DNA of 64,000 nt from Mytilus californianus. Taxonomy: Eukaryota > Mollusca > Bivalvia > Mytilida > Mytilidae. The first letter of the stretch is position 1; each line of letters opens with the position of its first letter. Shown here piece after piece: positions 11,625-23,777 of this stretch. A model generated the notes under the pieces. It saw only the letters and a program-made list of their open reading frames with translations, had not been told where the DNA came from and did no database searches. The position numbers and the translations under genes are program-made. The stretch covers positions 77,066,339 through 77,130,338 of the forward strand of contig NW_026262734.1 of assembly GCF_021869535.1 (NCBI RefSeq). Direction: 5' to 3'.

Positions 11625-13851
11625 TATTTCAGTTACGCATGATTATTTCATTTTAACTTTTATGTTTCTTTCGTAATTCATTGCGACGAAAAGATGTATA
11701 GGCTGTCAAAATATCAATTAGTTACTCAATCACAAGACGCATTATTATAGAAAAAAGTCATCATAGAAATGTATCAGGATAATGATTCTCTACAATCGAT
11801 GTTTACACTGTCTTTAATCTTAATGGATGCTAACATGTAAACATGTAGACCAAATACAAAACCATAACAACGTCATGTCGAATATAACATTGATAACAAC
11901 GTTGTCTATGGTCTAATAAAACACTTCCTATGTTAAAAGATAGTATTTAAAATGTCTTTGATTGCATTCAACTGTAATTATAGGCAATTCATGTAACTGA
12001 GTGTAAACTTCGGAATCGTCAAATCGATTATATCGCATATACAGGTAACTCGGCTTCTATTCAGCTTGCGACCTCGAGTTAGCACATATATATAAATTCC
12101 TTCGAAATCTAATCTTTATACATATACATATATTTTAAATACATAAGTCATGCAATTTGAGCCACATTGATAGCAGAATAGATGGAGTCACATAATCTCA
12201 AAAAGTCGAGAGACAGTAGTTTTGAAATTTGATATTTTAGAAGACATAATTTAAAGAGGTTATCAACTGAAGATTTATCAAATCAATCAAGTATGGTTGT
12301 AAACCACTTGCTTAAGTCCCGTGTGTTTACCACTACATTGTCCTTGTTAGCCCTAACATTTGTTTGCCATATTTTCTCATATTTTGTGTTAGAATGTATA
12401 ACCTGACTTCGCACTGCTTTGCAGTCCTATGCATTCATTTTTATATCAACGGCATTATGTTCTATATAAACTTCTTTCTGTGCTGACTTTTAAATTGAAC
12501 ATTTGATCCAACAACTTGTTGTGGACTAATATAAAAAAATCATAGCACTTAAATAAGTCTTAAATATTAAGACGCAACTTTGTGACATTCTGCCCTAAAT
12601 ATTTGACCTTCCCGTAAGGGACATATACCCCGTTAACAGCTTCTGTAAAACAGTAATAATTAGATTGAACTCGTAAACAAAAGGTCCTAGACATTGGGTA
12701 CCAATGACCTTGACTTAGGTCATAAGGTTAAAGTGATTGTAGTGTTCAAGATAGCGAACTTTGTGTTTTTTACCCTATCTTAAGAGATTTTCGTATGTTT
12801 TAAAGCTTTACAGTGTATCCTATGTCTATTGAAACATTTATTTATGTCACTTGAGACAATGTACTGCAATTATTTCTTCACTGAGGAAGTTGTATATGGT
12901 ACTTGTTGTTGGGACGGAACAAAAATGTATTTCAATATCAAAATTTCGAAAAGAAAAAAAATGCATTTTCATTTTGTTCATTTAGTTCCTGCCATACCGC
13001 GAAGCCTCCCCGTGTGCACGGTTGTGTCTGTATTCCGATGAAATTAATGTTCTGGTGGAACGTAAAAAAAAACAAAAGATATATTTTCCCTCTTGATATT
13101 CAATTTTTGTACATATCAAAGGCTGAGTATCGATGAAATAATATACAAATATGTTCATCTTTTCGATAATGTTTACCATTAATTTTACTTGCATTTTCTT
13201 CAGATGAAGACTGAAAGGGCTGCTACGTTTAGCGTTAATGAATTTTCTCAATTAGGTGTTAAATGAAGCAGAAAAAGCAAAGCATATTAGTTGTTTATTT
13301 TAGAAAAGACTGAAGACATACAGATAAGATGGAGTTTACGTTTTTGTTTGAACCGTTTTAAATTTGGAGCTTCCTGTTCTCGTTGTTAGGTTTTAAGGAG
13401 TTAAAGAAAATATATTTTTTGGAATTCGTTAACTTAAAATGTTGATTAAGATCTTGATAAAGCCTTTGATATTTAGGTGCTTTTGATTACAAGATTGCGT
13501 TTTTTTTTATTATTATAGATATCCACTTAACAATATATTATAATAAAGGAAGGAACATTGATATTGGTGCGAAAAATCGTTACTTTTGTCTTAGCTTTTT
13601 TGTAGAATTTCTCGTGCAAAACTGAAATATCTAAATCTAGGAAAAGACAGCTATTACCGCTTATTTTTTTTTTATGTTGGTTCCTGTCGGTAAATTTGGA
13701 AGTATATTTAGAAAATGCTTGATTATTAAACGACAAAATATAATATTTAATACTATAATGATTAATATTTATTAAATATGGCATGATGCATGTAGCCATA
13801 ATCAATTAAAATAAATAAGTAGAAAACTAAATGTTATGTTGTTCATTTCAG

Positions 13852-13914
13852 AACAAAATGAAGACATAGAGGCAAGAAATAGGGAATTAGTAGAAATTGT
13901 ACATCGACTGAAAA
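13852..13914 (+). CDS. Coiled-coil gene exon 4: three-heptad module (63 nt)
   Basis: The exon lies between TTTCATTTCAG and A|GTATGT and is exactly 63 nt, phase 1-1. The 21 residues (EQNEDIEARNRELVEIVHRL then K) place Ile6, Leu13 and Leu20 at d and Asn3, Asn10 and Val17 at a of a heptad repeat. Asn at a favours parallel dimers. The residue count equals exactly three heptads, so adding or skipping the exon keeps the register. Confidence 0.85.
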
Positions 13915-15799
13915 GTATGTTTGGAAAATATGTTGTTGTTTTTCGTATTTTTGCAGTTTAATTTCGCTGTATTTATTGTCATCAGTTGATACTAGAATAA
14001 TTTCTGTTTTTGTATTTGAGTTCAAATGTTTATAAATGGTAACGAATTCCTCTTTGATTTTCATTCTTATCTTTATATGTTTATAGTTTTTCAAACTATA
14101 TTTCTTTAATAAAAGATTTAAATAATTCAAGAAATACTGTGTGGAATAAATTCGGTCGCAAGTGGTATGGGTTTCGCTCATTATTGAAGGTTGTACGGTC
14201 ACCTTTGGTTGTCTACACCCACGTTGTTTAAACAGTTGAGTTGTCTCATAGGCAATCAATCCACATCTACATTCTGATTCAAGATTTGAATAATTCAAGA
14301 AATACTATGTGAAATTAGGCAATCAATCCACATCTACATTCTGATCCAAGATTTGAATAATTCAAGAAATACTATGTGAAATAATAATAGGCCGCAGGAA
14401 AAACAGTAAACGAGGTCTGGCAAGACGATACAAACCGCCGGCATTTGTAATATTCGCAAGTAGGTGCTATTCTGGTAACAGAAGTAACAAAAGTTCCTCT
14501 AGTGGAATTAGAGTGAACGAGGAGCACGACCCCACACTGACGCTAGGCCATAACCTTGATAACGCTTTCCCGGTACTCGGAGAATAAAATAATTCAAAAC
14601 AGGTAGCAGTAATGAACCGCCCCCTCTGGTACAAAAGAGGAGACCAATTATAAAAAAAACACAACTTCGCTGTGGTACCACAGGAAATATGTTGGCATAT
14701 GGTCTAACGTAGAATTATAGGGTCATGTCCCCCGGTCATCTTGTCAGATCCCGCCCCTGCATGAACACTGCGACAATTGTTTTATTGAAAATAATACGAA
14801 CAAAAAACAATCATGAATATCAAAATGCATTAGAAGTGTCTTTGTTTTTAAAACGTGTATAAAATATGAAATTCTATTTTTAAAGTTTTCATTTTTCTAA
14901 ATCTTCTAAACGTCTACTGACTATAGGATGTGATAAAAACGAGCATGTCTTTTTGCACTGTCTGTTTTCTATAAGTATGTATTAAGTATTCAAATAAAAC
15001 GATCCGTCTAAAAGTTCCATCCTCCAAAGTAATCCTTTAGTAACTCGTGAAATCGGAATAACTGTTAAGCTTATAAACTGGACATAACCACATACTGCAA
15101 TACTAATACAATTTTTGAAGTCGAAAGTTCATGATATAACTCCTTTTATACCGAACAATTCATTTCCTTTTGCTGAATCTGTTTACCACGTCTGCTGGAT
15201 CACCACTTTCCATAAACCTGAAAAACATTAAAATACAACAGCAGAAAGATAATCCACAAAAAAGGCGAATGTAGGGGTAGGTTGGTGGGTTTTAGCAAGC
15301 TTCCTTATCGAACGTTAGAAAATTCTAAAGGTGACGTACATGTACGTATAATAGTGACGTCACACAGGAAAAAGGTCACAAACACGAACAAGGGTAAGAA
15401 TACGAAAGGAGAGGGGCTCGAGAACAAATACGGAATTTTAACATTCTTGCCAAATAAGAGCAATACCGCGTGTTCTTGTTGGTTATACTTCATATTTATT
15501 TTATTATATCAATGTGTTGTTGTTATGTAGTGTTATGTTAGGTTAAAAAAAATCTATTTACTGGATTTCACTCAGCTTGACACTTTACATCGCATCGCCA
15601 ACGAGTCGATTTGAGAAAGCTTTAACATAAGGTTCACATAAATAGGTTCACAGTACCAACATTTACGTGTCATGCATTAGAAATGCAAATACATGCATAA
15701 ACAATGCTAACCGAAGGTAATGTTTACAAAAAGACTACATATTTTGAAGATATTCTTTTTATAGAACGTGTATATTAGTTTTTATAATGTTTATTTCAG
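13915..15799 (+). other. Intron 4: local duplication and a small protein-like frame
   Basis: A 67 bp tandem duplication (AGGCAATCAATCCACATCTA...) starts at 14250 and 14317. Downstream, 14390-14587 is an open, relatively GC-rich frame of 65 codons (GRRKNSKRGLARRYKPPAF... ending NLDNAFPVLGE). It looks protein-like and may be a retroelement remnant, but I cannot name it. The stretch 14.7-15.8 kb shows nothing else supportable. Confidence 0.4.
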
Positions 15800-15862
15800 A
15801 TGAAAACGAAGAAATCAAAACAAGAAATAGGGAACTGGAAGAATCTGTCAATCGACTAAATG
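15800..15862 (+). CDS. Coiled-coil gene exon 5: three-heptad module (63 nt)
   Basis: The acceptor TTTATTTCAG and donor G|GTATGT bound 63 nt, phase 1-1. It reads NENEEIKTRNRELEESVNRL then N. The core matches exon 4: Asn3/Asn10/Val17 at a, Ile6/Leu13/Leu20 at d. The peptide is highly similar to exons 4, 6 and 8, so these exons arose by duplication. Confidence 0.87.
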
Positions 15863-15972
15863 GTATGTTTTACAGTCTTGATTTTTGTCTCGCCTTGACG
15901 GAGTCAAAACGTGAGACATAATTTGCGGTTTCCTGAGTCGGCGGCTGGGGCGGGGTCAACAATGTATTTGTT

Positions 15973-16475
15973 TGTGATTAGGTCTTGTTAAAAGTGAACA
16001 AAGTGGTAGGGCAATCATATTTGGTATGCAGTTGCAGTAACATTGGCACATTTCATTTACATGGAGATTATTTGGTCCTACCTCCTCAGTCATAGTCTAT
16101 TGACTTTGAAACTTTTGCTTATTTTACATGTATAAGTGTGTGATGAGGCAAGTTTGTGGGGAACCAATAGTGGTAGGTCAATGATATTTGGTATGCAGTT
16201 GCATAAGCATTGGTATATCTCATTTCCATGGAGAATAATTGATCCCGCCCCCTCAGTCATGGTCTATAGACTTTGAAAATTTTGCTTAGTTTACAAGTAT
16301 TAGTTTGTGATTAGATCAGTTTAAGGTGAACTGCAAATGTTAAGTCAATGATATTGGGTATGCAAATTTATTGGCATTTGAAAGTATCGTATCCATGAAA
16401 ACTGTATACCCCCACCATCTTTTCATGGTTCTGTGACTTTAAAACTTTTACATAGTTTACAAGTTAATAATTCTT
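15973..16475 (+). repeat. Tandem array of three ~167 bp units
   Basis: The start text TGTGATTAGG or TGTGATGAGG recurs at 15973, 16138 and 16306 (periods 165 and 168). Each unit carries GGTATGCAGTTGCA (degenerate in the third), CATGGAGA(A/T)(T/A)A and GACTTTGAAA. A fourth, diverged unit lies at 17430-17595, split off by ~950 bp of other DNA that includes the element at 17108. Confidence 0.8.
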
Positions 16476-17107
16476 ATATGATTTGCATATCTATAAATTC
16501 TTGAAACGGATTGGTCATAACATTTTTTCCCTTGGTTTACACTTCGATGAGCCATGTTTCCGAAACTACTTTCATAACCTTAACTGTGATCTATTTATGC
16601 GCAATACTCATGCATGCAGGGATCCCGTGATTTTCAGCAAATTGAAATTGAAAATCAAAAAACATAACAGTTGTTTCTATTTTAATGCATATATAACAGA
16701 AAAGAAATAATGCATTGAAGCTTTGAAAAAGTATAAAATTTAAATTCGTATAAAATTCCGGGAAATTTCACGAATGATTTACGTCATGGCAAATCACGAC
16801 GTCATACGAATGAAAACTTTCAAGCGATAAATTATTTCGTTACTTGTACAAGTCAAGTTCGGATAATTACTAATTATAATGAAGGTTTTGAGGTAGGTGC
16901 TCTTTCATTTTAGATTCTGTTCCATTTATCGGACATTTATAATTTTCATAAAGTCAAGATGGCGGCTTTCTCCTTAGTTACGACATGCCCTTGTGTTTTT
17001 GATGATAAATATAGTAGCCATCAAACAAAAAATGTTAATCAAAAATTGCGAATGTTTGGCCGAAGAATAATAAGGACTAAACACATAGTGTGTAGATGTT
17101 ACATGTA

Positions 17108-17391
17108 TTGATGTGTAAACCGGGGCTCTTACTCATAAACTTATGTGACGGGATTGCTTCCCTTAGAACATGTGGTAGATACTTAGTCAGCCGTAAGCGT
17201 TGAGCTAAGGAAGTACTTCTTTAGCTCAGTCGATTAACGCGCTGCCTTGTAACACAGAGGTCCGGGTTCGAGTCCCGGTGAAGACAAAGATGTTTTTGTA
17301 AGATGAATCATGCTCTCCGGTTACACTTAACATAAAAGTCCTTTGGAATGTTATTCAATTTGTGAGTTAATCGCCCCGGTTTACACATCAA
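17108..17391 (+). mobile_element. TA-flanked 284 bp inverted-repeat element carrying a tRNA-like sequence
   Basis: Perfect 19 bp inverted termini (TTGATGTGTAAACCGGGGC at 17108-17126; its reverse complement at 17373-17391) are flanked by TA on both sides (17106-17107 and 17392-17393). This fits a Tc1/mariner-type non-autonomous element. The centre contains a tRNA-like segment with A and B boxes (17216-17283). No transposase frame is present. Confidence 0.82.
17216..17283 (+). ncRNA. tRNA-like sequence (degenerate, Thr-TGT-like anticodon loop)
   Basis: It contains an A-box-like TAGCTCAGTCGA (17222-17233), an anticodon-loop-like CTTGTAA, and the perfect B box GGTTCGAGTCC (17265-17275) inside a 5 bp CCGGG/CCCGG T-stem. 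The acceptor ends pair only partly (CTTC with GAAG), and the anticodon stem closes by just three pairs with an 8-nt loop. It is more likely a tRNA-derived Pol III promoter relic within the element than a working tRNA. Confidence 0.6.
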
Positions 17392-17429
17392 TAACCTCTA
17401 GAAAAAAATGTGCTTAATACTATAATGTT

Positions 17430-17595
17430 TGTGTTTAGGTTTGTTTAAAGGGAACGACTTATAATAAGTCAATGGTATTTGGTATGAAGTTTTTTTTAGC
17501 ATTTGCACATCTCATTTACATGGAGATTGATTAGCCATCTACCTCAGTCATGATTCATTGACTTTGAATATTTACATGTCTTATGTAACATGTTT
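17430..17595 (+). repeat. Fourth, separated unit of the ~167 bp tandem repeat
   Basis: It shares GGTATTTGGTATGAAGT, CATTTACATGGAGATTGAT and CATTGACTTTGAA with the array at 15973-16475. Confidence 0.65.
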
Positions 17596-19223
17596 AAGTA
17601 TTGCTATTTTAATTTCAACATTTGCAAAATCAAAATTACAAAAAGGCGAGAGATATCTCTGTGATAACAGTTTATTATGTATCGTTTAAAAATGCAGTTT
17701 TCATTTCTGTTCTCAGTTAATACAAACATGTTACCTACACGCGGAAGTCATGGTGCTGTAAATACATTTTCAAAATGACTTGCGCGTGTAGGTAAAGGTG
17801 AAATAAATAGGTTAGCTTGCTTGCTTTCTAGCTCAACCGCGAAATCATTATTATTCTTAAGATACCTTTCTTTGAACGCAGTCAATTACTATAGTTAAGT
17901 ATACTGAACCAAAATAAAGTAATGACAATGTAAACAGTTTAGAAATATGTTTAATAAACCGACTAAGTCTACTTTTACAGTTTTTGTAGCACTCCCTGTC
18001 CACCCACTTCCCCTCTCAAAAACAAATTATCAAAGATAATGAGATCCTTTCATATAGAACAATAATAGAAAGTTTTGCTGATTGATTAAATCAGATTGAT
18101 ATATTGAATTACGCCTGTAACCAATCTGGATGTTATTGATGGAAAAAAAAAGACAAATCAAACACACCTGCAACTTTAAATCATATGTTTTTACTAACCT
18201 GAATAACTGGTTTCGCAATATTTATATATTGTTCCTACTTTTGATTGGTTCACTGGTTAACCATAGAATCCACCAAAACGAAGTTAGTACCTTAACTACT
18301 AATAATATCATGGTACAGCTAGCATGCAAGCATACTATAAATGCTACCTTTACCTACACACTGAAATCGATGTGCTGTAATTCATTTCGTAAAATATTGT
18401 ACAGATTTTGAATAAGAATTTTTAATTCACGCTTAAACGTATGGTGGTAAAATTATTTTTTGCGGCTAAGTCTATATAACATGTCCATAATATCTTAAAA
18501 CGTTATTAAAGTCTTACTGATTTTTGAAGATAATGTCTGAGATTTCTTTTTATTAATATTTTTAACTAATGTTAGAATATGTTTCTTTATCGAAAAAATA
18601 ACAAAACATTTTTGAAACATAAAACAAACAATCTCGACAGCATGTAAAGGGTAACCCATTAATGTTTAAAAACATTAAATTTATATGTTTTATTATGTTT
18701 CAAATCTCAATACATCATTCAAGTGTTGAATTTGTATTAGCATAATCAGCATATACATAATTATATTTTTTAAACACTCAGAAAACTAACTACATCTATT
18801 GTCATATTGACCCTACATCTCCTTTAACACTAAGGGTAATTTCCTGTAAGCATCGAAACAATGCGGAAATGACATGTGCAAAAACTATTGGGATATACTG
18901 AAATACACAAATTTCACATAAATTTTGTGGTTGCTATGACAAATGGTTGAACAATTTTGTTCAATTTTTGTAAATAAAAAAGGCTAAAAATGTGAAAACT
19001 ACATTAGATGTCCTTTTAGAGAATACAACAGACAGTTGTGTTTCTTGTTATGAGTAAGTATGGTGATAAAGATGCACTAAAAATTATAAAAAAATATATA
19101 TCATTTACCAGTTATCCAGCAAAAGTGTAAAGTTCTGTGTGTATTGGGAACCCATTTTACCCTGTTTTGAAAGCTTTGGAAATTTCAACCCATATTCGTC
19201 AGATATGGCTGAAATACTTTAAA
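17596..19223. other. Intron 5, no recognised feature
   Basis: AT-rich intron sequence. Frames at 18030 (-) and 18130 (+) show no domain text and overlap each other. Confidence 0.45.
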
Positions 19224-19877
19224 GGGACACTAGCTACGAGATATATAATGAAAGTGAAATAGTGAAATAATGATTCGCTTTTAACAGCCAGTATTGTTCA
19301 AATTTGTCAAAATAAGCTTAGAAATATTGATGATGAATTATTCACTTGCAAGATAATAATTCGACCTCATTGAATCCGTATTCATGTGAACTTCAATGTA
19401 ACCCCTTAGCTAGAGATTGATAACGCATGAATTGTGCGTGTTTGGTTATTTAAAGGAAATTAATGTCAACCATGAAATGCAATGAAAGGTAAATAATTTG
19501 ATTGACTGATTCAATCCACAAAAACTCATTCATATACAGGTAAAAACAATGATTCACATATATTTTTAATCCATATTATGAAATTAAACGGACCTAGAAA
19601 AATCTAGTTCACAATATATATATATATATATATATATATCTTCATTTATGTTTTACCGCTTATATGAACATCGGAGGTTCGGAGGTCAACTCGATAATTA
19701 ATTAGATGGATCTAGACTAAAATACACACGAAACAATGATATATATTATTAACCCTATACCCTGTAAATTGTTTATTTTAGACTTTTTATAAATTGGATA
19801 AATGTTTTACATTGTTATAAATTATTTATGAGAATTTGAGTCAAATCGATGAACATGAATTTGACTGCTAGTGTCCC
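19224..19877 (+). mobile_element. Inverted-repeat element with GGGACACTAGC ends (654 bp)
   Basis: Ends GGGACACTAGC and GCTAGTGTCCC are each flanked by TTAAA. A (TA)n tract lies inside at 19613-19639. The right ~250 bp recurs, inverted, at 49947-50230, also directly after TTAAA. No open frame of note. Confidence 0.75.
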
Positions 19878-20265
19878 TTAAACCATTGCTTAATTCAAGA
19901 AAAATGTAACACAGTACACTTAACATGATGAATAGTAATTATGTTAAAGGAATTGTTTAGAGGTTTAAACGAATACAATATATGTTACATTTTAGCAGTA
20001 AGTAACCGTTCATAAGATACTATACATTTTGAGGAAATATTCTTATTATGAAAATATATATTATTGTTTTGAATTGGTTCATGTAAATGGAGATTCATTT
20101 CTTTAATCCTTACCGTTCATGTAAATGTATTTGATGAGATGATGAAAAGACATAAAACACATAGTGTTACTTTCATTTATAGACAGCAAAGTCATTACTA
20201 CTACAAATTAATGTAATTGGTAAAAATTAGAAAAAAATAGAGAATTATTTGTTTTCTTTTTCAAG

Positions 20266-20328
20266 AAGAAAATGAGGAAATACAAAGACGAGATAGGGAA
20301 CTGGAAGAAACTGTAGATCGACTGAAAG
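20266..20328 (+). CDS. Coiled-coil gene exon 6: three-heptad module (63 nt)
   Basis: The acceptor TTTTCTTTTTCAAG and donor G|GTATGT bound 63 nt, phase 1-1. It reads EENEEIQRRDRELEETVDRL then K: Asn3/Asp10/Val17 at a and Ile6/Leu13/Leu20 at d. The AAG acceptor is less common than CAG but follows a strong pyrimidine tract. It is nearly identical in plan to exons 4, 5 and 8. Confidence 0.87.
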
Positions 20329-20716
20329 GTATGTTTTGAAAATACGGTCAGTTGTTTGGGGGTTTTGTTTGTATCGATTAAGGTCGTGTTCACACCAAAC
20401 GCCATGTACAGTAAACATGTTAACAATTAGTTTCATGTAATGTGCACAGGTTTCACATTAAATTTGTTCACATCTATACACCTGGTTTCATTACCTGTAT
20501 ATGAGATTTGTTCACATTTGTTAACTATATGTCATTTAAATGCTCATTACATAAAATCAAATTCAAATTTTTCGGATAATTTTTCTGGAATTTATGAAAG
20601 CTATTCTGATGATTTGCAGTACTTTAATAAAAATAACACAGATGTCTTGATAACGCAATACAAAACGTAGGCTGCAACAGCGTGTTTACAGACGACGAAG
20701 AAGGATCGAGATATTT

Positions 20717-22085
20717 AGGATATAGCAGCAATGAAGGATTACTGCGTTTCTATCGTTTCTGTTTGTGTCAAATGGCATTTCTCCTCCAAGGAGTTTTTAG
20801 CAAAGACAAAGGAGTGACAACTGATGGAAACATGTTGTGAATGGGGCCTGGAATGAGACAAATTTTCAACATACTTGAAACTTTCCAAGGAAACATTCAG
20901 TTTTATGTGTTCTAGAACTAGAAATGCACATAGAGAAAAGAAACACGAACTTGAGGCAAAGCATAACTGTTAAAAAAGGGTTGCAATTAATTCATGGCTA
21001 CTAGCCACAAATGCTGTATATAGGATATAGCAGCAATGAAGGATTACTGCGTTTCTATCGTTTCTGTTTGTGTCAAATGGCATTTCTCCTCCAAGGAGTT
21101 TTTAGCAAAGACAAAGGAGTGACAACTGATGGAAACATGTTGTGAATGGGGCCTGGAATGAGACAGAATTTCATTATATTTGAGACTTTCCAAGGAAACA
21201 TTCAATTGTATGTGTTCTAGAACTAGAAATGCACATAGAGAAAAGAAACACGAACTTGAGGCAAAGCATAACTGTTAAGGTGTAATACCACCAAATCATA
21301 GTATGTCACATCCGGTTGCATACGAAAATAGGTCGAAAAAAAATATTCCCTTGAATTTGACAGTTGCAGGTAATTGATCCTACATTTCATTGCAGTAAAA
21401 CATTTCTGGGTCATAAACATATATCTTGGGTATTTCAAAGCACCATTATTTTCTATAGAATATTTTGGAAACTTGAGGTTACATGGTACTAAAGCTTGTA
21501 CACAGGTTAAAAAAAGGGGAAAATTTGATTGGTTAACTTCCAGTGATGGTTACTTTCTTATATGCAATGAAATGTTATGTGAAATTTTTTCTATAGTACT
21601 GGACAGGATAAAACTTTACTCATGCCAAGTATTTCTTTATTTGAAACAAAGATAAATTCTGCAAATTTTTTTGAAAAGTGCCAATATAACAAAGACTAAT
21701 AGGGGAAAATCAATGGTGGTATTACACCTTAAAAAAGGGTTGCAATTACTTTATGGCTACTAGCCACAAATGCTGTATATAGGATATAGCAGCAATGAAG
21801 GATTACTGCGTTTCTATCGTTTCTGTTTGTGTCAAATGGCATTTCTCCTCCAAGGAGTATTTATCAAAGACAAAGGAGTGACAACTGATGGAAACATGTT
21901 GTGAATGGGGCCTGGAATGAGACATATTTTCATTATACTTGAGACTTTCCAAGGAAACATTCAATTGTATGTGTTCTAGAACTAGAAATGCACATAGAGA
22001 AAAGAAACACGAACTTGAGGCAAAGCATAACTGTTAAAAAAGGATTGCAATTACTTTATGGCGACTAGCCACAAATGCTGTATAT
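20717..22085 (+). repeat. Three tandem copies of a 305 bp unit, the second split by a MITE
   Basis: Copies start with AGGATATAGCAGCAATGAAG at 20717, 21022 and 21781. The first period is 305 bp; the second is 759 bp because a 450 bp element plus a 4 bp duplication sits in copy 2. Copies are more than 95% alike by eye, so the array is young. Short open stretches (e.g. KDYCVSIVSVCVKWHFSSKE) end in shared stops. Confidence 0.88.
21279..21728 (+). mobile_element. TTAA-flanked MITE, 450 bp, with an intact empty site next door
   Basis: Inverted termini GGTGTAATACCACCA and TGGTGGTATTACACC are flanked by TTAA (21275-21278 and 21729-21732). The adjacent tandem copy reads CTGTTAAAAAAGGG with a single TTAA at the same place, which is the pre-insertion site. 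The TTAA duplication is the hallmark of the piggyBac superfamily. A 93-codon open frame inside (21374-21655) is not recognisable as a transposase. Confidence 0.9.
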
Positions 22086-23777
22086 AGAACAATTTCTAAC
22101 CTATTTGCTGGTGGGCGCTCAACGTGTTGCACAATTACAAATGTAATTTGTATAATTATAACTGGCCATTTAATGCCGAAGCATAGATTGACAACCAATC
22201 CTTAAACAGATGTATGGTGAAAATTTATTTAATCGGAAAGTTTCTATTTTTTGTTTTAAACCAACGTAAAAGGTTTCAATTGAAACAGGGTTCTTTTATG
22301 CAGATAAGAGTGTGAAGAATTGAATTATAATGTCATGAGTTTATAGTAGTTTTACCTTCGAGAATTGTATACAGTATTGCCTTTATCTTCCTATCTACGC
22401 ATTAACAGTTTGTTTTGATCCGACGTTATCGATATCTTGACAACGCCTATTGTTGAATGACGACAGAGGAGTGAAATAACCATTTTTTTTTTTTCACATG
22501 TGAAATTATCGGTTTTTATTTCACTGGGAAATCAATTTAATTCATTGCAACCTATGTAATAATTTTCATCATCTTGGTCAACTCTTGCTGTATCACAACC
22601 AGTATTCATCTCTCAAGGTATTTCGTTATTGCTGTCGTCAATATTTTCTGAATGTTAGAAAAGAAACATAGGATTATACAATATGCTTAGCATACATATA
22701 CATGTATACAAGTAAATCTCGAATGATTATATACGCATACATTCGCATGGACGCAATATTTAAAAGAAAATATATTATAGCGAGTTGATGATTTTGTGAA
22801 ACGTACATGTATTAATTGCGTTTTTCTCAATTTGTTAGTTTTGCTTTAATAAAACGGTCAGGAGTTTGAACCAAGAGCAATGACCCAATACTACCATGCA
22901 GGTACTTCTTAACAACTATGACTTTGGCTTTAAATAACAGTTCGTAGATTGCAAATTATTTTTTTTTCTATTTCTATCATAAAGTGCATTTTACCGGATC
23001 TGAGATACAAGCCAAACAATACAATTTACTGCACACTCTTTTTAGCAATGCATTTATGAGTGAATCATTGATTGACTAAAGACCAGTGGCAAATGTTTCA
23101 TGCATAATTCAATTGATGTACTAATACTATTAGTAAAAGGTAATATTTTGAAGTTCTAACCCGAAGGTACCTTTCCTTATTCAATCAAGCAGAGAAGAAC
23201 TGTATTTGCTTTTGTCCCCAACACTTCATACCATTGCTAAAAAAAGTGACAGAATTTAGGTAAAGCTCCACTCTCCTTGTTTGCCTTGTTAATTTTCTGT
23301 ACTTATTTGTCATTGTATGAATTCTAACTACACACTGTTTCCGGGGTTCTTTCAATGACCTCGATTTTTAGTTGTGTTGAAATAAACGATGAGTTTTTCC
23401 TGATTGTGAAGTAAATGGTAACAACTGTTACACATTTATCGTTGAGATATTTATTTACTACCTATGAAATAACTTGATTTTGTCCAGCTATCGTTATCTG
23501 CGCAAAAGAGTTCTATTAATAAACATAATGACAATCAAATTAAAGTTTTGTTTGTTTAAACATTGTTTTTATTTATTTAATATCTCTTGTTTTATTTTTT
23601 TTATTTATAAGTAAGGAAAAAACCTTCTTTGCAAAGCTTAGGATGAAAATAACTGAAAAAGAAATTTTATTGTTTCCAGTAAGAGGTATCAAATATCAAG
23701 TGCCGTTTATACTTTCGACAAAATATATGTTTGAATAAATTCGCCGTTGAAAATTGATTTTATAATATCGTGTCTAT
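22086..23777. other. Intron 6 segment, no recognised feature
   Basis: No supported coding or repeat structure was seen. Confidence 0.4.

Larger units (their letters stand above)
8839..13851 (+). other. Intron 2 region of the coiled-coil gene
   Basis: About 5 kb between exons 2 and 4. It holds a repeat unit at 10912-11076, an A-run at 11361-11383 and the candidate exon at 11419. A small hairpin lies near 9740-9775 (GAAAACTTGCT with AGCAAGAGTTTTC). The 12.6-12.8 kb stretch reads like a dispersed repeat but I could not delimit it. Minus-strand frames at 8760, 9442, 10894 and 12982 show no domain text. Confidence 0.5.

Noticed and set aside
17216..17283. A functional tRNA-Thr(TGT) gene
   Set aside because: The B box and T-stem are good, but the acceptor and anticodon stems pair poorly and it lies inside a transposable element.
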